From assembly GCA_036397635.1 (NCBI GenBank), contig DASWIP010000025.1, positions 1 to 13,115 of the forward strand: DNA of 13,115 bases, in the 5' to 3' direction. The notes under the pieces were generated by a model. It was given only the letters and a program-made list of their open reading frames with translations, was not told the DNA's origin and searched no databases. The position numbers were made by a program, and so were the translations under genes. The DNA comes from DASWIP01 sp036397635 (GTDB lineage Bacteria > Actinomycetota > AC-67). Each line of letters starts with the position of its first letter. Position 1 is the first letter of the stretch. This document shows, piece by piece, positions 5,863 through 13,104 of the stretch.

Positions 5863-7512
5863 ATGCCCATCACGCCGACACCACGACGAGCTACGGAGCC
5901 ACCACTCCAGGCGGCGGTCGCGGCGCGCCACCAGGCGGCAGCGGCCGCGTTCGGGATGCGCGCGCTCCAGACCTCGAGCCTCACGGAACTGATCGATGCT
6001 GCCGTCGCCGTGGTCGCAGAGGAGCTGCACGCCGATCTCGCGGGGATGCTCGAGGCCTCACCGGTTCCCGACACCTTCGTGTTCCGCAGTGGCGTCGGCT
6101 GGCGCGAAGGCATCATCGGTGCAATCACGAAGAGCCAGCCCGGCTCGGCGGTCGAGTTCATGCTGCAGAGCGACGGTCCGGTGGTCTACGGCGATCTTCC
6201 GCGCGAGACGCGCTTCACCCCTCCCCGTCTGCTGCTCGATCACGGCGTGCGAGGCGGGGTCGGGGTCATCGTCCGGGGACGAGAAGGCGTGTTGGGGGTC
6301 TTGGGAGTGCACGCGCGCGCACCCCACCATTTCGCTCCCGACGACGCCAACTTCCTGCAGACCATCGCCAACGTGCTGTCCGAAGCGATGGAACGCGCCA
6401 CGGCCGAGATGAGGTTGCGCGCGCGCGAGGAACGCTTCCGGCGGCTGGCCGAGGATGCCCACGACATCATCTATCGATACCGGCTGCTCCCCGAGCCGGC
6501 GTTCGAGTACGTGAATCCGGCCGTCGAGCGCGTCACCGGCTACTCGCAGGCCGAGTGCTACGCGAGCCCGCGGCTGGCATTCGACATGATCCACCCCGAC
6601 GACCGCGCGACGCTGCTCGCCGATGGGAACACCAGCGGGGATCCGCCGGGAGCGGTGCGATACGTTCGCAAAGACGGCGGTATCGTATGGTGCGAGCTGC
6701 GCACCGTGCCGGTCCACGACGACAGCGGTGTCCTGATCGCGGTCGAATGCATCGCCCGCGACGTGACCGAACGCAAGCGTGTGGAGGATCAGCTCCGTGC
6801 CGCGTACGAGCGCGAGCGTCACGCAGCCGAGCAGCTCCGCGGCCTCGACACGATGAAGAACGCGTTCCTCCAGGCGGTCTCGCACGAGCTGCGTACACCG
6901 CTGGCGGCGGTGCTGGGGATGGCGGTCACGCTCGAGCAGCGCGGCGACGAGCTGAGCCGTGAGGACCGCGACCTGCTGCTCGGCCGGCTGGCGGTGAACG
7001 CGCGCGCGCTGGACGGGCTGCTCACCGACTTGCTGGACCTGGACCGCCTGATGCGGCGAACTATCGAACCGCAACGCCGGCCGACGCTGCTGCTGCGGCA
7101 GGCCAAGGACGTCGCAGCCGACGCGGACACCGACGGACGCGCGGTGCACATCTCCGGTGAGGATCTGGTGGTCAACGTCGATACACCCAAGACCGAACGC
7201 ATCATCGACAACCTGCTCGCCAACGCGATCCGGCATACCCCACTCGGCGCGTCCATCTGGATCGACATCCGCCGCGCCGACGGCGGCGCCGAGATCGTCG
7301 TCGAGGACGACGGCCCGGGGATCCCCGACGAGATGAAGCGCGAGGTCTTCGAGCCGTTCCGCACCGGTCCCAGCCTGCACGCGCACGCGCCGGGCACGGG
7401 GATGGGGCTTGCGCTGGTCGCCAAGTTCGCCGAGCTGCACGGCGGGCGCGCGTGGGCGACCGACCGCATCGGCGGAGGGGCGTCGATCCACGTGTTGCTG
7501 CCCGACGGCTAA
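5863..7512 (+). CDS. Soluble GAF-PAS sensor histidine kinase
   Basis: A 549-residue kinase. From this start it has a GAF-like sensor domain (~40-180), a PAS domain (~190-310; ERFRRLAEDAHDIIYRYR ... IARDVTERKR), a HisKA helix pair with phospho-acceptor His341 in SHELRTPL, and an HATPase domain (~440-547). The HATPase carries an N-box (DNLLANAIRHTP), G1 (DDGPGIP), F-box (FEPFR) and G2 (GTGMGLALV). No membrane segment is visible, so it likely senses a cytoplasmic or diffusible cue. No response regulator is adjacent, making it an orphan kinase. A TTG 45 nt upstream (5818) would add 15 residues. I prefer the ATG because the extension uses codons rare here (ATA, GTT) and the TTG has no ribosome binding site. 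The stop overlaps the convergent gene's stop by 3 bp (7510-7511 shared core). Confidence 0.9.
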   Translation: MPITPTPRRATEPPLQAAVAARHQAAAAAFGMRALQTSSLTELIDAAVAVVAEELHADLAGMLEASPVPDTFVFRSGVGWREGIIGAITKSQPGSAVEFMLQSDGPVVYGDLPRETRFTPPRLLLDHGVRGGVGVIVRGREGVLGVLGVHARAPHHFAPDDANFLQTIANVLSEAMERATAEMRLRAREERFRRLAEDAHDIIYRYRLLPEPAFEYVNPAVERVTGYSQAECYASPRLAFDMIHPDDRATLLADGNTSGDPPGAVRYVRKDGGIVWCELRTVPVHDDSGVLIAVECIARDVTERKRVEDQLRAAYERERHAAEQLRGLDTMKNAFLQAVSHELRTPLAAVLGMAVTLEQRGDELSREDRDLLLGRLAVNARALDGLLTDLLDLDRLMRRTIEPQRRPTLLLRQAKDVAADADTDGRAVHISGEDLVVNVDTPKTERIIDNLLANAIRHTPLGASIWIDIRRADGGAEIVVEDDGPGIPDEMKREVFEPFRTGPSLHAHAPGTGMGLALVAKFAELHGGRAWATDRIGGGASIHVLLPDG

Positions 7513-8399
7513 ATCTGGACGGCCGCGCGCACCTGCCCCAACCGTTCGAAGGACGCCAGCACCTCCTGCTGCTCGTCGGCCAGGTGACGCACGATCACAT
7601 CGGAATAGCCGGCCTCGCCCAGCCCGGCGATCGCTTCGGCGACCTCGTCCGGGCCGCCGACGATCGTCGCCGACGGATCGAGCCCTCGGTACCCGCGGGC
7701 GAGGACGGGCCCTGCCACGCGGTGGGCATCGGCGTGGTCGGCGCCGACGTGGACGTCGCGACGCATCGCGATCGCAGACGGCTCGCGACCGTGCCGCGCG
7801 CACGCCTCTCGGTACCGCGCGAGCAGCTCGCGCGCGGCCTCGGGGGTCGGCTCCGGCCCTGCGAGCCACCCGTCGCCCAGGCGTGCGGCCCGGTCGATCG
7901 CCGCGGGCGCGTGCCCGCCGATCCACACCTCAACCGGCTCGGGCGGCAGCGGTGTGATGCGTCCGCCCGTGGGAAGCGGCTCGCCGGCGAGCAGCGCGCG
8001 CACCGTGGCCAGCCCGTGCTCGAAGGAGGAAGGCCGGCGACGGATGTCGGCGCCCATGCCGGCGAACTGCTGCTCGCCCCCGCCGATCGCGCACTGCATG
8101 ATGAACCGTCCGTGCGCGACCGCCGCGAGCGTACCGATCTGCTCGGCGACCAGCACCGGGTTCCACAGCGGCAACAGGAACAGGCAGCCTGCGGGCCGCT
8201 CGTCCCACTCGGCGAGCAGGCGCCCCAGCATCGGGGTGTTCTGGTAGTACGCCGTCGGGCCGGTGAGATGGTGATCGCCGACGAACAACGAATCGAGCCC
8301 CGCGTCCCGCGCGGCGCGTGCGCGTTCGATCATCCAGCGCGCGCCCGTCCGCGCGTCATCGACTGGATAACCGCTGCGCAGCGAGACCCCGACCCTCAT
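7509..8399 (-). CDS. LLM-class flavin/F420-dependent oxidoreductase
   Basis: A 296-residue protein of the bacterial luciferase-like monooxygenase fold. It has an N-terminal MRVGVSLRSGYP strand, ARAARDAGLDSLFVGDHHL, a central VLVAEQIGTLAAVAHGRFIMQCAIGGG and a later EVWIGGHAPAAIDRAARLGDGWL. The last two are characteristic of F420-dependent members of this superfamily. They place F420 or FMN in a TIM barrel and transfer hydride or oxygenate small organic substrates. In actinobacteria F420 is more likely, but the cofactor is not proven. The start is an ATG (8399-8397) with a weak GGCGGG upstream. It lies 38 nt after a nitroreductase gene on the same strand, probably co-transcribed. Its TAG stop overlaps the histidine kinase TAA stop (CTAA). 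Confidence 0.9.
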   Translation of the reverse strand: MRVGVSLRSGYPVDDARTGARWMIERARAARDAGLDSLFVGDHHLTGPTAYYQNTPMLGRLLAEWDERPAGCLFLLPLWNPVLVAEQIGTLAAVAHGRFIMQCAIGGGEQQFAGMGADIRRRPSSFEHGLATVRALLAGEPLPTGGRITPLPPEPVEVWIGGHAPAAIDRAARLGDGWLAGPEPTPEAARELLARYREACARHGREPSAIAMRRDVHVGADHADAHRVAGPVLARGYRGLDPSATIVGGPDEVAEAIAGLGEAGYSDVIVRHLADEQQEVLASFERLGQVRAAVQI

Positions 8400-8437
8400 G
8401 ACCCGCCTAGGTTATCGGCAACGATCTCAACGCCTCT

Positions 8438-9061
8438 CTAGCCGAACGCGCGGTTGCCCCAGCGGTTCAGGTGCGTGATCTGACCGACCGGCTTGCGCGT
8501 TGTCGGGCCGTAACGGCCGCGCGGCCAGCCGAGCGGAACCACGCATACGGGTTCGACCCTCAGCGGGAGGCCGAGCGCGCGCCGCGCCGCGATGCGGTTC
8601 CACAGCGGCAGCGTGGTCAGCGCCGCGCCCAAGCCCGCGTCACGAGCAGCGAGCAGGAGGTTCTGCACCGCGGGGTAGATCGAGCCGTACCGCGACGCCC
8701 GGTAGAGCCACGGCACCGGCCATGAGATCCCGCGCAGGCAGGGCACGATCAGCACGGGGATCTCGTCCCAATGCTCGGCTTGCCACGAGACCGCGTCGGC
8801 GATGCGACGCCGTGACGGGTTGCGGCTGGTGAGCATGTAGAACGCGCGCGCGTACACCGACCACGCGATCCGGTTCTGCCTGCCCAGCGCGGCCTTGACC
8901 TTGGCGTCGCGCACGACCATGAACTCCCAGGCCTGGCTGTTGCTGCCCGTCGGCGCCTTGGTCGCAAGCTCGATGCACCGCAGGATGACCTCGTCATCGA
9001 CGGGCTCGTCACGCAGCCTCCTGATCGCGCGCTGGGTCCGGATCGCTTCCTCCAGCTCCAT
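8438..9061 (-). CDS. Nitroreductase-family protein
   Basis: A 207-residue FMN-type nitroreductase. The N-terminus MELEEAIRTQRAIRRLRDEPV fits the phosphate-binding arginine region. IELATKAPTGSNSQAWEFMVV is the conserved FMN-site segment. A later GSIYPAVQNLLLAARDAGLGAALTTLP is the dimer/flavin helix, and the end is VVPLGWPRGRYGP. Such enzymes reduce nitro groups, quinones or enones with NAD(P)H; the substrate is not assignable. The start was set at ATG 9061-9059 because AGGAGGAGGTGG sits just upstream. A longer frame to 9136 exists, but its first 25 residues are low-complexity and bear no resemblance to the family. It precedes the LLM oxidoreductase, so the pair may act on related substrates. 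Confidence 0.88.
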   Translation of the reverse strand: MELEEAIRTQRAIRRLRDEPVDDEVILRCIELATKAPTGSNSQAWEFMVVRDAKVKAALGRQNRIAWSVYARAFYMLTSRNPSRRRIADAVSWQAEHWDEIPVLIVPCLRGISWPVPWLYRASRYGSIYPAVQNLLLAARDAGLGAALTTLPLWNRIAARRALGLPLRVEPVCVVPLGWPRGRYGPTTRKPVGQITHLNRWGNRAFG

Positions 9062-9153
9062 CTCCACCTCCTCCTCGGTGCCGGATGCTACAGGCAGGGA
9101 CCCGCCTCGCCGGCGTCGACCTACCTGGGGGACCAACGTCGATGGAGGCAGCC

Positions 9154-9528
9154 ATGCGGACGAAGACCATCATCAGCGCGGCGCTCGCGCTGCTCACCCT
9201 GTTCCGGTAGCCGGGAGCGCGCACGAGCACTGCACCTCGCAGATCTACCTGTGACTCGGACACCGACTACATCTATCCCGGGGCCGACACCCTGGTCGCG
9301 CGCTGGCTGGAGGGCAGCGTGCCCGCGTTCGGCACCCTCGAGTTCGCGGGCGAGACTCACCAGCTCACCTTCCGGGAGACGACCAATGGTCTCGGTGCCG
9401 TCGTGGACTCGCAGCAGATCGCGATCGACCCGGCGGACTCTGTGTCCGGCGGCGACGCCGTCGTCACCATCTGCCGCGACGCCGAGGGAACCAGCTGCGA
9501 CACGCGGGTGTATCGAACGCTGGGCTAG
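9154..9528 (+). pseudogene. Broken small secreted-protein gene (two compensating indels)
   Basis: A good ribosome binding site (GGAGG, 9144-9148) precedes ATG 9154, which starts a signal peptide, MRTKTIISAALALLTLF. The frame then hits TAG at 9208-9210. Shifting frame at the C run 9204-9205 (as if one C were lost) gives PVAGSAHEHCTSQIYL, a natural signal-peptidase end (GSA before HEH). That frame meets TGA at 9252-9254. Dropping one base near T9252 restores the first frame, and the protein continues DSDTDYIYPGADTLVARW to the TAG at 9526-9528. The repaired protein would be about 124 residues with three cysteines and no recognised domain. The gene is either a recent pseudogene or an assembly error. 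Repeat element B begins directly after its stop. Confidence 0.7.
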
Positions 9529-9698
9529 AGTGTCTCGTTAGGATAAGGGAGATTTCCTGCCGTTCAGGGCGCGATCTGCGCCTCGAGTGCAAGGCGCGAG
9601 GAGGGCGCATATTCAGGGAGTATGCAACCGACGAGCAACGCAGCAATCGGGGATGCAGGCGCGTTCTGACGGTAAAAGGATTTCCCTTACGAGACACT
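9529..9698. repeat. Palindromic repeat element B (second copy of element A type)
   Basis: The ends are AGTGTCTCGT (9529-9538) and ACGAGACACT (9689-9698), with imperfect pairing about 25 bp further in. The core repeats element A: the block GCAAGGCGCGAGGAGGG is at 9589-9605 and ACCGACGAGCAACGC at 9627-9641, both identical to A. They flank an apical stem GCATATTC-AGG-GAGTATGC (9607-9625), whose sequence differs from A but still pairs, with a C-G pair replaced by T-A. The end repeats also change in a compensated way (CCCG/CGGG in A, CTCG/CGAG here). It starts immediately after the TAG of the upstream broken gene. No transposase is nearby and no clear target duplication is seen. Confidence 0.82.
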
Positions 9699-9701
9699 GA
9701 C

Positions 9702-9863
9702 CAGTGTTGCGAGTCAGTGATTCGCATCATTGGTCGTTCCCCAGGTGTTGGGCGGGCCAGCGTATGTTTGAGGTCGTATAGCGCCCTCATCCATACGGGA
9801 AGCAAGAACTGGATCGCTGCCCCCGGTCACATGCTGCCCGACATTCTGACTCGCGACGACTAG
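9702..9863. repeat. Palindromic element C, related ends but different core
   Basis: The left end AGTGTTGCGAGTCAG (9703-9717) and right end CTGACTCGCGACGACT (9846-9861) form an imperfect inverted repeat; the left end resembles those of element A (shared AGTGT and CGAGTC, then GATTCGCA). An inner pairing CGTATG/CATACG with GAGG/CCTC lies near the middle. The A/B conserved core blocks are absent. It sits directly beside element B, and its right end carries the CTAG stop of the next minus-strand gene. B and C together fill the otherwise gene-free stretch 9529-9859. Confidence 0.55.
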
Positions 9864-10540
9864 ATGTGCTCGCGCTCGGCCGGCGCGGCGGACGGAGGAC
9901 CACCCTGTCTGCGGCCTCGCATCGCCGTCCAGAGCAGGAATCCGGCGACGGCGAGCACCAGCGCGACCGCGAAGCCGACGACAGTTCCCCACGGCGTGCC
10001 GGGCGCCGGGTCGGCGACCACGCCGGGCGTGAACTCGACCTCGCCGGTCGGGGTAGGCGACGGCGTGGACTGACCGATGGGACGCTGCTGGCCGAACTCC
10101 GGAGGCGACTCCTCGCCGCCGCCCCCGCAGGAGAACTCCGGCCCTCGGTCGCGGTTCACGTCGGCGTTGATGCCGTCGGTGACGAAGCCCGCGGCGACCA
10201 CGATCTCGGCTGCGCAATCCGGACCCGAGGTTTGCACGAACCACTCGTGCGGCGGCTGATCCCGATCAACGCCACACCCGAAGCCGAACCTCAGCTTGTA
10301 CGTGCCCGGCCTCAGACCGAGGATCTCGTACTCGAAGCCATCGACGCACACGCCCTTAGCCTCATCGAGATCCGGCAGGCGGAACGCCTGGACCCAGACC
10401 TGCCCGCCCCCACCTTGCGCCGTCGTCTCGAAGAACACGCGTCCCGAGATGCCGCCCGTCCCGGACTGTTGTGCGATCGCAGGCGCGACGGCGAACGAGA
10501 ACGCGACGAGCGCGACCAAGACCCTGCCGAACCGATGCAT
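9860..10540 (-). CDS. Secreted, C-terminally membrane-anchored protein of unknown function
   Basis: A 226-residue protein. It has a signal peptide, MHRFGRVLVALVAFSFAVAPAIA, with likely cleavage before QQ (residue 24). A beta-rich extracellular domain follows, with GGISGRVFFETTAQGG and GFEYEILGLRPGTYKLRF, a pattern like carboxypeptidase-regulatory/SdrD-type surface domains. There are cysteines at ~65, 89, 109 and 138. A Pro/Thr/Ser-rich stalk (~145-183) leads to a helix (~185-206, VVGFAVALVLAVAGFLLW) and a basic tail (RGRRQ), so it is probably anchored at the outer face of the membrane. The start was placed at ATG 10540-10538 because it begins a clean signal peptide; a frame starting 51 nt earlier would add residues that spoil it. 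No ribosome binding site is obvious. The TAG stop lies in element C. Confidence 0.75.
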   Translation of the reverse strand: MHRFGRVLVALVAFSFAVAPAIAQQSGTGGISGRVFFETTAQGGGGQVWVQAFRLPDLDEAKGVCVDGFEYEILGLRPGTYKLRFGFGCGVDRDQPPHEWFVQTSGPDCAAEIVVAAGFVTDGINADVNRDRGPEFSCGGGGEESPPEFGQQRPIGQSTPSPTPTGEVEFTPGVVADPAPGTPWGTVVGFAVALVLAVAGFLLWTAMRGRRQGGPPSAAPAEREHI

Positions 10541-10652
10541 GCGCGCACGGTACCATCCCGGCGCGCGCGCGACCGGGACCCGCGGTTTCACCCCTTTCGC
10601 GGGACGGCGCAGGCGTCGGTCAGGGGGCCGTGCTCGATCGGCGTGAGTCAGG

Positions 10653-10684
10653 TCGTGGTTACGGGATGTCGTGGTTACGGGATG
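10653..10684. repeat. Tandem 16-bp duplication at a gene end
   Basis: TCGTGGTTACGGGATG occurs twice in direct succession (10653-10668 and 10669-10684) with no mismatch. The second copy contains the TAA stop (10677-10675) and last codons of the minus-strand secreted protein gene; the first copy would encode a second identical stop context. It looks like a slippage-type duplication. Confidence 0.9.
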
Positions 10685-11322
10685 AGGAACGAACCGTATT
10701 GGACGACGTTGTCCGACGTCGATCCGTTCGAGACTCCGGCCTGGATCGACGCGGTCATCTGTGCGGCATCGCTGTCGGGCGAGATCATGGCGCCGGAGGT
10801 GAAATGCGGCGCGACAGGGTCATCGACCGGCACGATCATGCGCACCTCGTCGTTCTCGAGGTCGAAGACCCCTTCGATCCACTTGAGGTGGATGCACGTC
10901 GAGACGACCCCGATCACCTGACAGCTGCCGCGGAGACGGAACGCTCCCGTCACATGGGTTAGCGCGCCCTCCGGATCGTCAACGAAGGTCGTCCCGCTGG
11001 CGACGTCGGACATCTTGGCCTGGACCCAATACTCTTGGCCGTCGACCAGGAACTGCCACAGGTAGCGGATGACCTCGTTCGGTGGAGGCGCGTCGAGCGC
11101 GGCCAGCTTGACGACGAACTCGACGCCGCCCTCAACGCTCCCGATCTCCAGCTGAAGGACGTCGATGCCCAGCGGACCGGCCAGGAGGCCGAGATCGGGG
11201 TCGTCGGCGAAGTCGTTCGCCGGGTCGGTCCCGACGATCACCCGGTGCGAGTCCGCAGGCGCGACGTTCACGGTCATGGCCATTACTGCGAGCATGATGC
11301 CCGCCAGCCTGATCCCTCTCAT
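10675..11322 (-). CDS. Secreted protein of unknown function
   Basis: A 215-residue protein with an N-terminal signal peptide (MRGIRLAGIMLAVMAMTVNVAPADS), cleavage likely near residues 23-25, and no further membrane helix. The mature part is acidic and beta-rich; it includes PANDFADDPDLGLLAGPLGIDV, VIRYLWQFLVDGQEYWVQAK and two cysteines (GSCQVIGVVSTC) that could form one disulfide. I do not recognise the family. The ATG at 11322-11320 follows a strong ribosome binding site (GAGGAGGGG, 6 nt away). It lies upstream of, and on the same strand as, another exported protein, with a 134-nt gap holding only weak GC-rich hairpins, so co-expression is possible but not certain. Confidence 0.75.
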   Translation of the reverse strand: MRGIRLAGIMLAVMAMTVNVAPADSHRVIVGTDPANDFADDPDLGLLAGPLGIDVLQLEIGSVEGGVEFVVKLAALDAPPPNEVIRYLWQFLVDGQEYWVQAKMSDVASGTTFVDDPEGALTHVTGAFRLRGSCQVIGVVSTCIHLKWIEGVFDLENDEVRMIVPVDDPVAPHFTSGAMISPDSDAAQMTASIQAGVSNGSTSDNVVQYGSFLIP

Positions 11323-11427
11323 AGAACCCCTCCTCGTGTCGGGTTGAACGCTGAGGGCTTCGTCCCCGCCGGCGCCGATTCCTGCCGACCCGGTAGGAAG
11401 GACCTCCGACTCTTGCTCTGAGCGCGC

Positions 11428-11470
11428 GGTGGGATGCTTGCCTCGGACACGGCGGGGTGGGATGCTTGCC
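11428..11470. repeat. Two 15-bp direct repeats before a small membrane-protein gene
   Basis: GGTGGGATGCTTGCC is present at 11428-11442 and again at 11456-11470, a 28-bp period. Each copy contains an ATG, in different frames. The copies cover the start region of the following small gene, so they could be a duplicated translation-start segment or binding sites. Confidence 0.75.
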
Positions 11471-11634
11471 GGGTGGGCGGTTTCGGGTTCTTCAAGATGC
11501 TGGTGATCCTGGCCCTCATCGGCGGACTGGCGTATTTCGCCCTCGACTGGGCGCGGCGTGACCGCCAGGCCGACTTCGACCGCATCAACCCGCCGCCGAT
11601 CACGGTGCCGCAGGACAACCCGTTCGATCAGTAG
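11434..11634 (+). CDS. Small single-pass membrane protein
   Basis: A 66-residue protein with one hydrophobic helix (about residues 19-38, FFKMLVILALIGGLAYFALDW), then a basic stretch (ARRDRQ) and a proline-rich end (INPPPITVPQDNPFDQ). Codon use is GC-rich and coding-like over the helix. No family is recognised. The start is uncertain: ATG 11434, GTG 11473 (53 residues) and ATG 11497 are in frame, and none has a convincing ribosome binding site. The first option begins inside a 15-bp direct repeat. It is convergent with the DNA glycosylase gene, with stops 29 bp apart. Confidence 0.55.
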   Translation: MLASDTAGWDACRVGGFGFFKMLVILALIGGLAYFALDWARRDRQADFDRINPPPITVPQDNPFDQ

Positions 11635-11663
11635 GCCTCGCCAGACCGGCGCCGTCCCCGTCG

Positions 11664-12560
11664 TCAGATGCGTGCGATCGAGCGCAGCCGCGCGCGAGGC
11701 CCGAACCGCGGCGGCATCGGCCCGCCGGCCTCGATCAGGCGCACAGCGCGCCCCCGATGACCCCGGTACGGCTCGAGCAGCTCGAGCATCCGCTCGTCGG
11801 TCCCACGTGGCTCACCGGCGAGCGCGTACGCCACGACGTTCTTGAGGTGGTAGTCGCCGACGCTGACCGCGTCGGGATCGCCCAGCGCGACGCGCGCCAC
11901 TTCCGCAGCGGTCCAGGCACCGATGCCCCGCAGCGCGCGCAGCCGCCGAGACGCATCGGCCGGGGCCATCGCACCGGCCTCCTTGAGCCGCGTCGCGGCC
12001 GCGCACGCCCGCAGCAGCGTCTCCGCGCGCTTGCGCTCGATGCCCATGGCGTGCAGCGCCCAGTACGGCAGCCCGGCGATGACTTCGGGGGACGGCTGCA
12101 GCATCAACCCAAGCGGCCCCGGCGCCGGCTCGCCGTAACGACGCACCAGGCGCGCGAATGAGGTGAACGCCTCGGGCCCGGTGACCTTCTGCTCGATCAC
12201 GCTCGGGATCACCGCCTCCATCACCAAGCCCGTGCGCCCGAACCGCAGCCCGCGCATCCGGCGATGAAGCTCGCGCAGCAGCGGGTGCTCGGGGGCGAAC
12301 GCGCTCGGATCATCGTCCAGCCCGAGCAGCGCGGGCAGCCGGTCGAGCAGCCACGCCGCGCCGGGACCCCACGCCTGCGTGCGCGCCCGCCCGCCGTCGC
12401 GCGCGATCGAGATCGCCGCCGGCCCCTCGGGCGTGCGAGACGCGCGATGGATCTCGGCCGCCGACGGCCGGCGGGTGGTTGGGTCCCGATAGCTTCGTTG
12501 GAGCAACCCCAGGGTAAGGGTGAAGTCGTAAGGCTCCGGGAGCGTCACGCTGCGCCGCAT
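11664..12560 (-). CDS. AlkA-like DNA-3-methyladenine glycosylase (HhH-GPD)
   Basis: A 298-residue protein with the AlkA arrangement. The N-terminal beta-rich domain is MRRSVTLPEPYDFTLTLGLL. A helical segment, VIPSVIEQKVTGPEAFTSF, corresponds to the conserved IxQQ region of the family. The helix-hairpin-helix is LRALRGIGAWTAAEVARVA (Gly-Ile-Gly at ~212-214), and the predicted catalytic Asp236 lies in SVGDYHLKN. The family flips out and removes alkylated purines (mainly 3-methyladenine) from DNA, starting base-excision repair. The start at ATG 12560-12558 gives the normal N-terminus; the frame stays open upstream, but that part is antisense to the glutathione peroxidase gene. It is divergent from the latter across 55 bp. 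Confidence 0.88.
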   Translation of the reverse strand: MRRSVTLPEPYDFTLTLGLLQRSYRDPTTRRPSAAEIHRASRTPEGPAAISIARDGGRARTQAWGPGAAWLLDRLPALLGLDDDPSAFAPEHPLLRELHRRMRGLRFGRTGLVMEAVIPSVIEQKVTGPEAFTSFARLVRRYGEPAPGPLGLMLQPSPEVIAGLPYWALHAMGIERKRAETLLRACAAATRLKEAGAMAPADASRRLRALRGIGAWTAAEVARVALGDPDAVSVGDYHLKNVVAYALAGEPRGTDERMLELLEPYRGHRGRAVRLIEAGGPMPPRFGPRARLRSIARI

Positions 12561-12601
12561 CCGCGCCAGGGTACCGCGTGGAGGCGAAGGTCGAACATGT
12601 C

Positions 12602-12607
12602 TATACT
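12602..12607 (+). promoter_or_regulatory. -10 element of the glutathione peroxidase promoter
   Basis: TATACT ends 8 nt before the ATG at 12616, so the transcript would begin at about 12614-12616, nearly leaderless. No ribosome binding site is present, which agrees. The -35 region (TGGAGG at 12579-12584) is poor. Confidence 0.5.
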
Positions 12608-12615
12608 GGAGCATC

Positions 12616-13104
12616 ATGGGCGTCCACGACATCAAAGCTCGCTCCCTTGAGGGTGATCCGATCGATCTCGGATCCTTCGCCGGCAAGACACTGCTGGTGG
12701 TGAACGTCGCGTCCGATTGCGGCTTCACCCCCCAGTACGCGGGGCTGCAGCGGCTGCACGAACGGCTCGGGCCGCGCGGGTTCGCCGTTATCGGGTTCCC
12801 CTGCAACCAGTTCGGCGAGCAGGAACCGGGAGGCGCCGAGGAGATCGTCTCGTTCTGTCAGCGCAACTACGGCGTGACGTTCCCGATCCTCGAGAAGGGC
12901 GACGTGAACGGCCCGGACCGGCATCCGCTCTTCGAAGAGCTCACCAAGGCGCCCAACCACAAGGGCGAGGCCGGCGACGTCCGGTGGAACTTCGAGAAGT
13001 TCCTGGTCACCCCGGACGGCGAGCCGGTCGTGCGTTTCAGCACCAAGCTCGAGCCGGAGGATCCGCGCGTCGTCGACGTGATCGAGCAGCACCTCCCGGC
13101 GTAA
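12616..13104 (+). CDS. Glutathione peroxidase family protein, thiol (Cys) type
   Basis: A full-length 162-residue glutathione-peroxidase fold protein. The catalytic tetrad is visible: Cys35 in NVASDCGFTPQY, Gln69 in FPCNQFGEQEPG, and Trp124-Asn125 in VRWNFEKFLV. The active residue is cysteine, not selenocysteine. A second cysteine, Cys81 in SFCQRNYGVTFP, sits where the resolving cysteine of yeast Gpx3-type enzymes lies. It therefore probably works as a two-cysteine, thioredoxin-recycled peroxidase removing hydrogen peroxide and organic hydroperoxides in the cytoplasm. Actinobacteria generally lack glutathione, which fits. The ATG has no ribosome binding site but follows a -10 element closely. 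The divergent neighbour is a DNA glycosylase; both would limit damage, but shared control is not shown. Confidence 0.93.
   Translation: MGVHDIKARSLEGDPIDLGSFAGKTLLVVNVASDCGFTPQYAGLQRLHERLGPRGFAVIGFPCNQFGEQEPGGAEEIVSFCQRNYGVTFPILEKGDVNGPDRHPLFEELTKAPNHKGEAGDVRWNFEKFLVTPDGEPVVRFSTKLEPEDPRVVDVIEQHLPA

Noticed and set aside
9525..9702. Target-site duplication around element B
   Set aside because: The left flank (CTAG) and right flank (GACC) do not match under any reasonable placement of the ends, so no duplication is claimed for B.
9714..10244. Minus-strand open frame running from the secreted gene through element C
   Set aside because: It overlaps a well-supported signal-peptide protein in another frame, and its Arg/Gly-rich translation is typical of a GC-rich shadow frame.
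10555..10601. GC-rich hairpins (TCCCGG/CCGGGA and CCCGCG/CGCGGG) as terminator or attenuator
   Set aside because: The stems are only 6 bp with 11-13 nt loops and no T-tract, which is expected by chance in DNA this GC-rich.
12616..13104. Selenoprotein form of glutathione peroxidase
   Set aside because: The catalytic position is encoded as cysteine (TGC) and no in-frame TGA occurs.
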